The notes under the pieces: model-generated
Seen by the model: the letters and a program-made list of their open reading frames with translations, nothing else
What the model was told of the DNA's origin: nothing
Database searches by the model: none
Made by a program: the position numbers and the translations under genes
NCBI RefSeq assembly: GCF_002155695.1
Contig: NZ_MUYJ01000005.1
Span: 124,001-188,000 of the forward strand
Reading direction: 5' to 3'
DNA length: 64,000 bases
Origin: Erythrobacter tepidarius
GTDB lineage: Bacteria > Pseudomonadota > Alphaproteobacteria > Sphingomonadales > Sphingomonadaceae
In this document: piece by piece, positions 7,447-16,908 of the stretch
Layout of the letters: every line of letters begins with the position of its first letter
Numbering within the stretch: the first letter of the stretch is position 1

Positions 7447-9720
7447 TCATACGCCGTCCGAAAGTAGGGGCAGTCGTCTCAGCCGCAAGCCTGTAGCCGA
7501 AAACAGCGCATTGGCAATCGCGGGCGGCGCGACCACCGCCCCCAGCTCGCCCGGATCGGCTGGCGGGGCCTGGCTGTCCATGAATTCGATGCGCATGTCC
7601 GGGCAATCGGCCAGCGTCGGCAGGCCGAGCCTGTCGTAATCCTGGCTCTCGGGCATCCCGCCGCGCAGCCTGAGCGGGTTGGCGAGCGCGATGCCGATCC
7701 CGAACACCAGCCCGCCCTCGATCTGCTGCCGGGCGATGTCGTGATTGATGATCCGGCCGATATCGACAGCGGCGGCAAGCTCGGTGACGCGCACCCCGCC
7801 CTCGCTCTGGCGGGCGGTGGCGACGCAGGCGATCCGCGCGGCCTCGGGCCCCTCGCCGAGCCGCGCGACCGCCAGGCCCTGCCCGCTCTGGTCGAGCCCG
7901 CCGTTCCACCCGGCGAGCTGCGCGGCGCGTTGCAGGCACGCCGCCAGCCTTATGTCCTTGCCGAGCATCGCGATGCGGAAGGTGAGCGGCTCGCGCCCGA
8001 ACTTGGTGGCGATCTCGTCGATGAAGCTCTCGATGGCAAAGGTGGTGGGGCCCCAGGCATTGCCGCGCACCCGACCGACCGGCAGATCGATCGCGGCGGG
8101 CACATGTTCGACGAACACGCCGGGCACTGCGTAGGGCGGCACCGCCCCCTCGCAGGCCATCGGATCGGGCACGCCGTTCGTCGCCCGGATTGCGGCCATG
8201 CTGGTGAGATTGCCGAACAGGCGCTGGCCGAATTGCCTTGCGGCCGAAGGGGTTGCAATACGCACATGCAGCGCGTCGATCGCCCCGTCCTGGCTTTTCG
8301 ATAGCTGCGCGCCGAGCAGCAGCCACGCCGGTGCGCGCGGGCGCGCGCGGATCAGCTCGTCGCGGCGGGACCAGGTCAGCTGCACCGGGCGATCCAGCTG
8401 CCTGGCGATCTGCGCGATCTCGATCGCATGATCATGTTCCAGCCGCGCATCGAAGCTGCCCCCGGCGGGCATGGGATAGAGCGCCACGTCCTCGGTCGAG
8501 ATGCCGATCGCCCGGGCCGCAGCGATGCGTGCCTGTTCGGGCGCCTGGGTCGCCATCCACAGATCGAGCCGCCCGTCGACGAAGCGCGCCGCCGCGCAGG
8601 CTGTCTCGACCGGCGCGGCATAGGCCGGTTCGACTTCGTAGCGCCGCCCGATGTCGACCCGCCTCAGCGCCTCGCGCCCGAAGCCGGTCTCGGCAATCGG
8701 AAAGGCCTCGCCCCCGGTCAGCAGGGTATCGAGCTTGGCGGCGATCTCGTTGCTGCTGACCGGGGCGGCGGTCGACCATTTGGGCTTCATCGCTTCGAGC
8801 GCGGTATCGGCGCTCCACCACGTCTCGGCGGCCACCGCGAGCCAGCGTTTGCTTTCGACGATCCCGACCAGACCCTTGATCCCGGCGGCGGCATCGCGGT
8901 TGAACCCGACCAGTTCCGAACCATCGACGGGGCCGTGGCGAATTGCCGCAAAGACCATCCCGGGCAGGCGCACATCCCCGGCGAAGCGGTAGGAGCCATC
9001 GACCTTGGAGGGCAGATCGAGCCGCGGGAAGGCCGGCGGGTCCTCGGCATCGGCGGGCAGGGGCTTCTCGCGCGGAGGTTCGGGCCGCAGCGGCGGAGGA
9101 TCGGGCGGGGCATGGTCAGCCGCCGCCTCGGCCAGCTCGCCGAAACGCGCACGGTGGTTGCCATGCGTGACGAACCCGCCTTCGACCGCGCATTCCTCCC
9201 AGGCCACGCCCCAGCGCGCGGCGGCTTCCTGGGCCAGCATCGCGCGCGCGGCGGCCGCCGCCTCGCGGCAGGGCATTTCATAGGCGGCAAGCGACGTCCC
9301 GTCTGCGGTGGCGTTGAAGCGCTGCGCGCCGGCGAAGCGTTCGGCCATCAACCTGTCGGTAGCGGGCGCAAGGCCGGCAAAGCTGGGATCCCACAATGCG
9401 ATCCACTTCTGCGCCAGCGGGACATTGCCATAGGCCCCCGACACCGGCGCCGGCTCGACCGCGATCTGGCGCCAGTCCGCCCCAAGCTCCTGGGCGACGA
9501 TCTGCGGCAGCAGGGTGGTGATGCCCTGCCCCATCTCGAGCTGCGGCACGGCGACCGTCACCACACCATCGGAAGCGATCTTGAGCCACGCGCCGAACAC
9601 ATGCTCGCCCCGCGCGGCGACCAACGGCGTGCGATAGGCGCGCGGTATCAGCCACCACGCCACCAGCAGCCCCCCGCCTGCTGCCGCCCCTGCCAGCAAT
9701 CCGCGCCGCGAGATCTGCAT
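7447..9720 (-). CDS. xanthine dehydrogenase-family molybdopterin-binding subunit (isoquinoline 1-oxidoreductase beta-like)
   Basis: A 757-residue protein with a Tat-type N-terminus (ISRRGLLAGAAAGGGLLVAWWL), pointing to export of a folded cofactor protein. The body matches the large subunit of the IorB/aldehyde-oxidase branch of molybdenum hydroxylases, with the block VPQLEMGQGITTLLPQIVAQELG and VRGNAWGPTTFAIESFIDEIA. In this branch the partner is a small 2Fe-2S subunit, usually the adjacent gene. Here the neighbours are hemH and mrp, and no small subunit is present in the window. Substrate is unknown. It lies 3 nt downstream of mrp on the same strand. Confidence 0.88.
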   Translation of the reverse strand: MQISRRGLLAGAAAGGGLLVAWWLIPRAYRTPLVAARGEHVFGAWLKIASDGVVTVAVPQLEMGQGITTLLPQIVAQELGADWRQIAVEPAPVSGAYGNVPLAQKWIALWDPSFAGLAPATDRLMAERFAGAQRFNATADGTSLAAYEMPCREAAAAARAMLAQEAAARWGVAWEECAVEGGFVTHGNHRARFGELAEAAADHAPPDPPPLRPEPPREKPLPADAEDPPAFPRLDLPSKVDGSYRFAGDVRLPGMVFAAIRHGPVDGSELVGFNRDAAAGIKGLVGIVESKRWLAVAAETWWSADTALEAMKPKWSTAAPVSSNEIAAKLDTLLTGGEAFPIAETGFGREALRRVDIGRRYEVEPAYAAPVETACAAARFVDGRLDLWMATQAPEQARIAAARAIGISTEDVALYPMPAGGSFDARLEHDHAIEIAQIARQLDRPVQLTWSRRDELIRARPRAPAWLLLGAQLSKSQDGAIDALHVRIATPSAARQFGQRLFGNLTSMAAIRATNGVPDPMACEGAVPPYAVPGVFVEHVPAAIDLPVGRVRGNAWGPTTFAIESFIDEIATKFGREPLTFRIAMLGKDIRLAACLQRAAQLAGWNGGLDQSGQGLAVARLGEGPEAARIACVATARQSEGGVRVTELAAAVDIGRIINHDIARQQIEGGLVFGIGIALANPLRLRGGMPESQDYDRLGLPTLADCPDMRIEFMDSQAPPADPGELGAVVAPPAIANALFSATGLRLRRLPLLSDGV

Positions 9721-9723
9721 GGC

Positions 9724-10743
9724 TCAGAGCTTCCCGGTAGCCAGCCAGCTTGCCAGCTTTTCCGCAATCGCGCGGAACGGCGCGGCGGTTTCGTCATCGC
9801 CGGCGGCGGGCGGTTCGCCCTTGTCGCCCGCGATCCGTGTCGCCAGCGTCAGCGGCACCCGGCCGAGGAAGGGGATTTCCAGCGCGGCGGCGAATTTCTC
9901 TACCCCGCCGCTGCCGAAGGGATCGCTGATATGGCCGCATTCGGGGCAGCAATAGCCCGCCATGTTCTCCACCAGGCCGATGATCGGCACCTCGCCCTGT
10001 TCGAACAGCTGGCCCGCGCGCGCGGCATCGATCAGCGCAAGATCCTGCGGGGTCGAAACCAGCACCGCGCCATCGGGCTTGTGCGCCGAGAGCATCGACA
10101 ATTGCACATCCCCCGTCCCCGGCGGCAGATCGACCAGCAGCAGTTCGGTATCGCCCCAGTCGGCATCGACCAGCTGGGTGAGCGCCTTGCCCGTCATCGG
10201 CCCGCGCCAGGCCAGCGCCTTGCCGGGCGCGACGATGTGGCCCATCGACAGCACCTTGACCCCGTAAGGGCTGTCGATCGCCACCAGCTTGTCGCCTTCG
10301 GGCGTGACGGAAGGCTTGATGCCCTCGGTCTTGAGCAGCTTGGGCTGCGAGGGGCCGTAGATGTCGCCATCGATCACCCCGACCTTGCGTCCCAGCCGCG
10401 CCAGCGCGACCGCGAGATTGGTGGTGAGGGTGGACTTGCCGACCCCGCCCTTGCCGCTGCCGACCGCAATCAGCCGGACGCGGCGCCGCTCGCCGGTCAG
10501 CGCGACGCGGACCTCGTCGATCTCTGCCAGCGGGGCCAGCGCGGCGGTGATGTCGGCTTCCAGCGCGGCGCGCGCTTCGGGCGCGAGATCGCCGGCTTCC
10601 GCGACGATCACCGCGCGGCGGGCAACGATCCGCGCCGAGCGGACGCGGTGGTTGATTTCGGAGCTGAGGGCGGCACGGATCGTCGCTTCCTCGGCACCAG
10701 GTGCGCGCGGGGGATGGCGGCCGGGATCAGGCGGGCTGTTCAT
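9724..10743 (-). CDS. mrp: Mrp/NBP35-family iron-sulfur carrier ATPase
   Basis: Mrp (ApbC) proteins bind and transfer Fe-S clusters to apoproteins in the cytosol. Residues 1-85 form the MIP18-like (DUF59-related) domain. The deviant Walker A GSGKGGVGKS lies at 95-104, followed by VIDGDIYGPSQPKLL and the cluster-binding pair in GYCCPECGH. Length is 339 aa. The ATG at 10743 is chosen because a GAGG lies eight bases before it; an ATG at 10761 is also in frame. The gene is divergent from hflK with only about 75 nt between starts, so the promoters must lie back to back. Confidence 0.92.
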   Translation of the reverse strand: MNSPPDPGRHPPRAPGAEEATIRAALSSEINHRVRSARIVARRAVIVAEAGDLAPEARAALEADITAALAPLAEIDEVRVALTGERRRVRLIAVGSGKGGVGKSTLTTNLAVALARLGRKVGVIDGDIYGPSQPKLLKTEGIKPSVTPEGDKLVAIDSPYGVKVLSMGHIVAPGKALAWRGPMTGKALTQLVDADWGDTELLLVDLPPGTGDVQLSMLSAHKPDGAVLVSTPQDLALIDAARAGQLFEQGEVPIIGLVENMAGYCCPECGHISDPFGSGGVEKFAAALEIPFLGRVPLTLATRIAGDKGEPPAAGDDETAAPFRAIAEKLASWLATGKL

Positions 10744-10816
10744 GCCTCCCGCCTCTACCATCAAATTCCGTCAGCCAACCCCTGTTTTTCGCTCAAGGGA
10801 TACTTATAAGGGCAAT

Positions 10817-11986
10817 ATGCAAAGACATGACGGCTGGAGAGAACGTCTTGGCGCTGCCGCGCGCGGCCTTGCCATGGCTGGCAAGAATCCCTGGGGCAAG
10901 ACCGGCCCGGATGAAGGCTCCGGAGCAAACGAACCGCGCGCGGATGCGCCGGGCAGCGACAAGCCCGGCGGCGGCGAGAGCGGCCCGCGCAATCCCTGGC
11001 TGCCCGGCGGCGGTGAAGCCGGCAGGCGGCGTTCGGCCAGCATTGACGATATCTTCAAGAACCGTGGCCCCGCAGGCCCGCGCCGCACAGGCGGCGGGCC
11101 TGGCGGCCCGAGCTTCCGCTTGCCCGAACGACCGGGCGGCAAGAGCTGGGTGCCGGTGATCATCGGCGCGATCGGGCTGATCTGGGTCGCGGTCACCAGT
11201 GTCCACTTCATCCAGCCCGGCGAGCAGGCGGTGGTGACATGGCTGGGCGGCAAGTATGCCGACACGCTCGATTCCGGCACCAACATCACCGCGCCCTGGC
11301 CGATCCACATGGTGGAGAAGGAAAATGTCGCGCAGATCCGCTCGGAAAACATCCCCGGCACCAATATCGAAAAGCTGATCCTCACCTCCGACCAGAATCT
11401 GGTTGATCTGAGCTACCTGATCCGCTGGAACATCTCCGATCTCACGCTTTACAAGTATCAGCTGGATGATCCGCGCAACGCGCTGCTGGAAATCGGTGAG
11501 GCGGCGATGCGCGCCGCCGTGGCGCGCAAGAAGCTCGACGAGGTGCTCACCGGGGAAGGCCGCGCCGAGATCGAGCAGGACGTGCGCGAGCGGATGCAGG
11601 CGCGGCTCGATGCCTATCGTTCGGGCATCACCGTGCAGGGCATCGAGATCAACAAGACCGATCCGCCCGCGCGCGTGGAAGAGGCCTTCAAGGACGTGTC
11701 TTCAGCCCAGCAGGATGCCGATGCCGCGATCAACCGCGCCCGCGCGGTGGCGCAGCAGCTGCTCGCACGGGCGCAGGGCGATGCCTCGGAGTTCAACAAT
11801 ATCTACGAGCAATACAAGCTTGCCCCCGAAGTGACCCGCCGCCGGCTCTATTACGAGACGATGGAATCGATCCTGTCCAAGACCGACAAGACCATCGTCG
11901 AGTCCGGCAATGTCATGCCCTACCTGCCGCTGCCCGAAGTGAAGCGGCGCTCGCAGGCTCAGCCCGCGCGGCCGCAGGGAGAATGA
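10817..11986 (+). CDS. hflK: FtsH protease activity modulator HflK
   Basis: HflK forms with HflC a membrane complex of the SPFH/prohibitin family that surrounds FtsH and controls its proteolysis. The 389-residue protein has a Gly/Pro-rich cytosolic N-terminus (residues 1-110), one transmembrane segment (WVPVIIGAIGLIWVAVTSV) and the periplasmic SPFH domain starting FIQPGEQAVV. A long helical segment with Gln and Ala (SSAQQDADAAINRARAVAQQ) follows. The ATG at 10817 is preceded by AAGGG; an internal ATG at MAGKNPWG is the alternative. hflC follows after 4 nt. Confidence 0.93.
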   Translation: MQRHDGWRERLGAAARGLAMAGKNPWGKTGPDEGSGANEPRADAPGSDKPGGGESGPRNPWLPGGGEAGRRRSASIDDIFKNRGPAGPRRTGGGPGGPSFRLPERPGGKSWVPVIIGAIGLIWVAVTSVHFIQPGEQAVVTWLGGKYADTLDSGTNITAPWPIHMVEKENVAQIRSENIPGTNIEKLILTSDQNLVDLSYLIRWNISDLTLYKYQLDDPRNALLEIGEAAMRAAVARKKLDEVLTGEGRAEIEQDVRERMQARLDAYRSGITVQGIEINKTDPPARVEEAFKDVSSAQQDADAAINRARAVAQQLLARAQGDASEFNNIYEQYKLAPEVTRRRLYYETMESILSKTDKTIVESGNVMPYLPLPEVKRRSQAQPARPQGE

Positions 11987-11990
11987 GGCG

Positions 11991-12836
11991 ATGAACCGCT
12001 TGATGCAGAATTACAAGGCGCTGGCGATCGGCACGGTTGCGGTGGTGGTGGCGCTGCTGGCCAGCATCGTGATCGTGCCCGAGACCCACCAGGCGGTGGT
12101 GATCCGCACCGGCCAGCCCGACCGGGTGTTCAACCGGTTCCGGCCCGATGCGCCCTATGGCCAGACCGGGGCGGGGATCAATTGGCGCATTCCCTTCGTC
12201 GAGCAGGTGCAGATGATCGACCGCCGCGTGCTCGATCTTGATATGGAGCGCACCCAGGTGCTCTCCAACGATCAGCAGCGCCTGCAGGTTGATGCCTATG
12301 CCCGCTATCGCATCATCGATCCGGTGCGGCTGGTCGAGCGGGCCGGGAACGAGCGCCAGCTCGAAAGCCAGCTGCTGCCGATCCTCACCTCGGTGGTGCG
12401 ACAGGAGCTCGGGCGCCGCCCGTTCGCTTCGCTGATTTCCGCCGAGCGGGGGACGGCGATGGCCAACATCACCAAGGCGCTCGACCGGCAGGCGCGCGAA
12501 TATGGCGCGCAGGTGCTCGACGTGCGGATCAAGGCGGCGGACCTGCCCGAAGGCCGCCCCCTCGATGCCGCCTTCACCCGGATGGAAACCGATCGCCAAG
12601 AGGAAGCCGCCACGATCCGTGCGGCCGGCCAGCGCGATGCCCAGATAATCCAGGCCAAGGCCTCGGCCGATGCTGCCGCGATCTATGCCGAGGCCTATGG
12701 CAAGGATCCGGAGTTTTACGATTTCTATCGCGCGATGCAGAGCTACCGGCAGACCTTCCTTGCCGGCGAGGGGCAGAGCACCATGGTGCTCTCGGAGGAC
12801 AGCGAATATTTCCGCCAGTTCCGGGGCAAGAAGTAG
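11991..12836 (+). CDS. hflC: protease modulator HflC
   Basis: This is the partner of HflK in the SPFH complex that regulates FtsH. The 281-residue protein has an N-terminal signal anchor (LAIGTVAVVVALLASIVIV), then the SPFH domain with ETHQAVVIRTGQPDRVF. The C-terminal helical part contains RMETDRQEEAATIRAAGQRDAQIIQAKA, a family hallmark. It starts four nt after hflK, so both are one transcript. Gene order hflK-hflC-degP joins three envelope protein quality control functions, although degP has its own 176-bp upstream region. Confidence 0.93.
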   Translation: MNRLMQNYKALAIGTVAVVVALLASIVIVPETHQAVVIRTGQPDRVFNRFRPDAPYGQTGAGINWRIPFVEQVQMIDRRVLDLDMERTQVLSNDQQRLQVDAYARYRIIDPVRLVERAGNERQLESQLLPILTSVVRQELGRRPFASLISAERGTAMANITKALDRQAREYGAQVLDVRIKAADLPEGRPLDAAFTRMETDRQEEAATIRAAGQRDAQIIQAKASADAAAIYAEAYGKDPEFYDFYRAMQSYRQTFLAGEGQSTMVLSEDSEYFRQFRGKK

Positions 12837-12879
12837 GTCGTTCGACGGGCGACGATTGGCGTCCGGCGAAGCGCTGCGA

Positions 12880-12942
12880 GCGTTCAATTGGCGTTCAGGC
12901 GACGAGCGCTGAATCGGGGCCGCCTGACCGCAATCAGGCGGC
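12880..12942. promoter_or_regulatory. direct repeats and hairpin upstream of degP
   Basis: In the 176-bp gap before degP, GCGTTCA occurs twice (12880-12886 and 12891-12897). The copies are 11 bp apart, one helical turn, as typical for binding sites of OmpR-type response regulators. Downstream, GCCGCCTGA (12919-12927) and TCAGGCGGC (12934-12942) form a perfect 9-bp stem with a 6-nt loop. No T tract follows the hairpin, so it may be an operator, a leader structure or a weak hflC terminator. The function is inferred. Confidence 0.45.
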
Positions 12943-13012
12943 ATGGGGACAGATCGAGGAACGCCGGGGCTGCCTTGCGCATTCCGGACACGAGAATAAG
13001 GATCAAGAGGAC

Positions 13013-14542
13013 GTGAAAAAAGTGCGCTACGTTTATGGACTATCGAGCGCGCTGCTGGTGGGCGGCGCGACGGTCTCGCTGATCACCGGCCAGCCTCTCG
13101 GCGCGCAGGTGGCGCAGAACGATGATGCGGTGATGGACCGTGTGGTGCCGGTCGCCGGCGCACCCGCGAGCTTCGCCGATCTCACCGCGCAGCTCCAGCC
13201 TGCGGTGGTCAACATCTCCACCCGTCAGCGGATCGAAGTCAGCAACAACCCCTTCGCCGGCACGCCCTTTGCCGACCTGTTCAGCCGCCGTGGCGGCGTT
13301 CAGCCGCAGACGCGCGAGGCCCAATCGCTGGGTTCGGGCTTCATCATTTCGGCTGACGGCTATGTTGTCACCAACAACCACGTCATCAATCCGCCCGACA
13401 CCCGCGCCAAGCTGGAATCGATCTCCGTCACTCTGGCCGACGGCTCCGAATACGAAGCCGTTCTGGTGGGCGCGGATGCCGCCTCCGACCTCGCGGTGCT
13501 CAAGATCCGCGCCAACAAGACCTTCCCCTTCGTGCGCTTCGGGGATTCGAGCGCAGCACGGGTGGGCGACTGGGTGGTGGCGATCGGCAATCCCTTCGGC
13601 CTCGGCGGCACGGTCACCAGCGGGATCATCTCGGCGGTCTATCGCAACACCGGCCAGGGCGGTGCCTATGATCGCTACATCCAGACCGATGCCAGCATCA
13701 ACCGCGGCAATTCGGGCGGCCCGCTGTTCGACATGCGCGGCAACGTGATCGGCATCAACAATGCGATCTTCTCGCCCTCGGGCGGCAGCGTGGGGATCGG
13801 CTTTGCGATCCCGGCCGAAATCGCCGCTCCGATCGTCGAAAAGCTCAAGGCCGGCCGCGAGATCGAGCGCGGCTATCTCGGCGTCGGGTTGGCTCCGATC
13901 AACGAGGACTTTGCCGCCTCGCTCGGCCTCGAGAAGCGCCGCGGCGAGTTCGTGCAGACCGTGCAGGACGACAGCCCGGCCGCACGTGCAGGCATCAGGC
14001 CGGGCGACATCATCACCCGGGTCAACGGTAAGGAGGTGACCGCCGACCAGACCGTCTCCTTCCTCGTCGCCAATCTCCAGCCGGGCGCCCGGGTGCCGGT
14101 CGAACTGCTGCGCGACGGCAAGCAGATCGCCGTCAACGTCACGCTCGGCAAGCGCCCGAGCGAGGCGGAGCTGAGCCAGCAGACCCAGACCTTCGATCCC
14201 GATGCCGAGGAGCCGATGGCTCCGGGCACCTCGGACGGCACGATTGAGGACAGGCTCGGCCTGCAGGTGATCCCCTTGACGGCGCAGATCGCGCGCTCGC
14301 TCGGGGTGCCGGTGGAAACCAAGGGCGTGGTGATCAGTGCGGTCGATCCCAATTCCGATGCCGCCCGCAAGGGCCTGCGCCGCGGCGATATCATCCTGTC
14401 GGCCAATTATCAGGATGTCGCCAGCGTCGAGGCGCTGCTGGCGCAGGTCAAGGCGGCGACCGCCGAAAAGCGCGAGGCGCTGCTGCTGCGTTACCAGCGG
14501 CGCGGGCAGCCGCCGGTCTTCGTCCCGGTCCGCCTGCGTTAA
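13013..14542 (+). CDS. degP: Do/DegP-family periplasmic serine endoprotease
   Basis: DegP-type HtrA proteases degrade or refold misfolded envelope proteins. The protein is 509 aa. It carries a signal sequence (about residues 1-35), and a chymotrypsin-like domain with the triad His123 (VVTNNHVIN), Asp159 (ASDLAVLKI) and Ser234 (GNSGGP). Two PDZ domains follow, near residues 280-370 and 420-505. Translation begins at GTG, with AGAGG just upstream and KKVRY typical of signal peptide starts. The upstream direct repeats suggest stress control. Confident for family; the choice among DegP, DegQ and MucD is open. Confidence 0.93.
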   Translation: MKKVRYVYGLSSALLVGGATVSLITGQPLGAQVAQNDDAVMDRVVPVAGAPASFADLTAQLQPAVVNISTRQRIEVSNNPFAGTPFADLFSRRGGVQPQTREAQSLGSGFIISADGYVVTNNHVINPPDTRAKLESISVTLADGSEYEAVLVGADAASDLAVLKIRANKTFPFVRFGDSSAARVGDWVVAIGNPFGLGGTVTSGIISAVYRNTGQGGAYDRYIQTDASINRGNSGGPLFDMRGNVIGINNAIFSPSGGSVGIGFAIPAEIAAPIVEKLKAGREIERGYLGVGLAPINEDFAASLGLEKRRGEFVQTVQDDSPAARAGIRPGDIITRVNGKEVTADQTVSFLVANLQPGARVPVELLRDGKQIAVNVTLGKRPSEAELSQQTQTFDPDAEEPMAPGTSDGTIEDRLGLQVIPLTAQIARSLGVPVETKGVVISAVDPNSDAARKGLRRGDIILSANYQDVASVEALLAQVKAATAEKREALLLRYQRRGQPPVFVPVRLR

Positions 14543-14567
14543 GCTGCCGCGCAGCCCGAACGAAAAG

Positions 14568-14592
14568 GGCGCCGGGGGCAGTTCCCGGCGCC
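14568..14592. terminator. bidirectional terminator between degP and PBP1A gene
   Basis: GGCGCCGGG (14568-14576) and CCCGGCGCC (14584-14592) form a 9-bp stem with a 7-nt loop. The plus strand continues TTCTTTCG, and the minus strand reads CCTTTTCG after the stem. The genes on both sides converge here, so one hairpin can serve both. Confidence 0.8.
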
Positions 14593-14614
14593 TTCTTTCG
14601 TGGGCCAGACCGCA

Positions 14615-16786
14615 TTACTGATCCGGCGGCGGACGGGTCGCCTGCGGCTGCGGCGGGCGGCGCTGTTCGCGCGGGGGCCGCGGCAATTCGCCCCCGGTCG
14701 CCTCTTCGAGGAAATCCTGGCTGGCCGCCGGGGGGGCATCGCGCAGGCGTTCGCCATCGGGGCCGAAGGGGCTGCGGCTCGGCTCGCGCCGGACGGGCTC
14801 GACCAGATTGCCCTGCTCGTCGATGAAGTAGTAATCCTCGGGTGCGCCGAACATCGCTTCCTCGTCCGGCTCCATCTGCCATTCGGGCAGCTCGACCGTG
14901 GTCTCGAACGCCTCGACGGGGCGATCCTTGACAGCATGGCGCATGAAGGCGGCGAAGGCCCGCGCCGGGGCGCGGCCACCCTGCAATCCGGGCACCGCCT
15001 TGGCATCGTCGCGTCCCATCCACACGCCGGTGGTGATCCCGCTGGAAAAGCCAATGAACCAACCGTCCTTGTTCGACGAGGTGGTGCCGGTCTTGCCCGC
15101 CACTGGCCGCCCGATCTGCGCCGCGCGGCCGGTCCCGGTCTGCACCGCGGCCTGAAGCAGGTCGGTCATTCCGGCGACCACATAGTCGGCCACCAGCGCC
15201 TGCTCGTTCGTGGTCTCGTGGCGGTAAAGCACCTCGCCGCTGGCGGTGGTGACCTTGGCGATGCCGTAAGGCTCGACCTTGATCCCCTTGGCTGCGATCG
15301 CCGCAAAGGCCTGCGTCAGCTCGATCAGCCGGACTTCGGACGAGCCGAGCACCATCGAAGGATAGGTCGCCACCGGCGAGGTGATCCCGAAGCGCTTGGC
15401 CATCGAAGCGACCGTGCCGAACCCGACCTCGTTGCCGAGCTGCGCTGCGACGGTGTTGATCGAAAAGGCAAAGGCGGTGCGCACATCGGTTTCGCCGATA
15501 TATTGCCCGGTGGAGTTGCGCGGGCTCCAGCCGTCGATCGTCACCGGCGCGTCGGTAACCGTGTCCTCGGGCGTGTAGCCCGCCTCGAGCGCGGCGAGAT
15601 AGACGAACAGCTTCCACGCGGACCCCGGCTGGCGCATCGCGGCGGTGGCGCGGTTGTAATTGCTGGCGACGTAGTCGGTGCCGCCCACCATGGCGAGGAT
15701 CGCCCCGTCCCGATCAAGGCTGACCAGCGCGCCCTGGGCATTGGCCGGCGTATTGGCCTCGATCGCCGCGGTGGCGGCGCGCTGCATCCCGATATCGAGC
15801 GTGGTCCACACCTCGATCGGCTCGAAGGTCTCGGGCAGGATGATGTCGAGCTGCGGCAACACCCAGTCGGTGAAGTAGCGCACCGAGTTCTGGGACGTCT
15901 GCTCCTTGAGCTGCACCTCGGAGACGTCAACCGAGGCCTGATCGGCCGTGATATAGCCCTGCTCGCGCATCAGCCGCAGCACCACCTTGGCGCGATCGAC
16001 CGCGGCCTGAGTATCGGCGGTGGGCGAATAGCGGCTCGGCGCCTTGACGAGGCCGGCGATGATCGCCGCCTCGCCCACCGACAGCTCATCGGCAGGATGG
16101 CTGAAGAACTTGCGGCTGGCCGAATCGATGCCGTAGGCGCCGCCGCCGAAATAGACCTTGTTGAGATAGAGCTCGAGGATCTCCTCCTTGGAGAACTTCC
16201 ATTCGAGCGCCATTGCCAACACCGCCTCGCGTGCCTTGCGGTCGGGGGTGCGGTTGTTGTTGAGAAACAGGTTGCGCGCGAGCTGCTGGGTGATGGTGGA
16301 GGTGCCGCCGATCCGCGCCCGCTCGCCCAGCGCATATTCGGCCACCGCGCCCACCAGACGCACCGGATCGACCCCGAAATGCGAATAGAAGCGCTTGTCC
16401 TCGACCGCGACCATCGCGTTTTTCATGGTCTCGGGGATTTCCGCGAAATCGAGCCATTCGCCGAAGCTCGGCCCCAGCTCGACGATCTCGCGCCCGTCGC
16501 GGGCGCGCACGATGATGGTCTGGCCGGGCTGGGTCGCCCGGAGTTCGGCAAAGCTGGGGAGCGAGCGGGCCGCGAAGCCGACCGCGAAGCCGAGGAATAT
16601 CACCGCCAGCAAGGCCAGCAGACCACCGGCAATCGCCCCGCGCCTGAGCCAGACGCGCCAACGCGCGGGCGCTTCGCCGCCGGCGCGCGCCCCGCTGCGC
16701 GCGGCAGGCCCCTCGGCGCGGTGCGCCGCAGCCCGGCGGCTGCCGCGGGCACCTTTGTGCTGTAACCGGTCACCCCGCTTGGACAT
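14615..16786 (-). CDS. mrcA: bifunctional penicillin-binding protein 1A
   Basis: Class A PBPs polymerise glycan strands and cross-link peptides in peptidoglycan. The 723-aa protein has a basic cytosolic N-terminus, one membrane anchor (IAGGLLALLAVIFLGFAVGFA), a GT51 transglycosylase domain with the catalytic-Glu motif EDKRFYSHFG and GGTSTITQQLARNLF, then a transpeptidase domain. The latter has SAWK (SxxK), SIN (SxN) and KTGTT (KTG). The C-terminal tail is Pro/Arg rich. Length and motifs are complete, so the enzyme should be active. It is a single gene whose terminator is shared with degP. Confidence 0.94.
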   Translation of the reverse strand: MSKRGDRLQHKGARGSRRAAAHRAEGPAARSGARAGGEAPARWRVWLRRGAIAGGLLALLAVIFLGFAVGFAARSLPSFAELRATQPGQTIIVRARDGREIVELGPSFGEWLDFAEIPETMKNAMVAVEDKRFYSHFGVDPVRLVGAVAEYALGERARIGGTSTITQQLARNLFLNNNRTPDRKAREAVLAMALEWKFSKEEILELYLNKVYFGGGAYGIDSASRKFFSHPADELSVGEAAIIAGLVKAPSRYSPTADTQAAVDRAKVVLRLMREQGYITADQASVDVSEVQLKEQTSQNSVRYFTDWVLPQLDIILPETFEPIEVWTTLDIGMQRAATAAIEANTPANAQGALVSLDRDGAILAMVGGTDYVASNYNRATAAMRQPGSAWKLFVYLAALEAGYTPEDTVTDAPVTIDGWSPRNSTGQYIGETDVRTAFAFSINTVAAQLGNEVGFGTVASMAKRFGITSPVATYPSMVLGSSEVRLIELTQAFAAIAAKGIKVEPYGIAKVTTASGEVLYRHETTNEQALVADYVVAGMTDLLQAAVQTGTGRAAQIGRPVAGKTGTTSSNKDGWFIGFSSGITTGVWMGRDDAKAVPGLQGGRAPARAFAAFMRHAVKDRPVEAFETTVELPEWQMEPDEEAMFGAPEDYYFIDEQGNLVEPVRREPSRSPFGPDGERLRDAPPAASQDFLEEATGGELPRPPREQRRPPQPQATRPPPDQ

Positions 16787-16908
16787 GGACTTCAGTTCAA
16801 TCCGTTAAGGCCCGTCGCAAACGGACGACGCGTGCCTGCCTGCATAGGCGAGTTGTAACCGCGGGTGAACCGGCCTTGCATCATCGTCCCCCGCTGCGGT
16901 GTGCCGGT

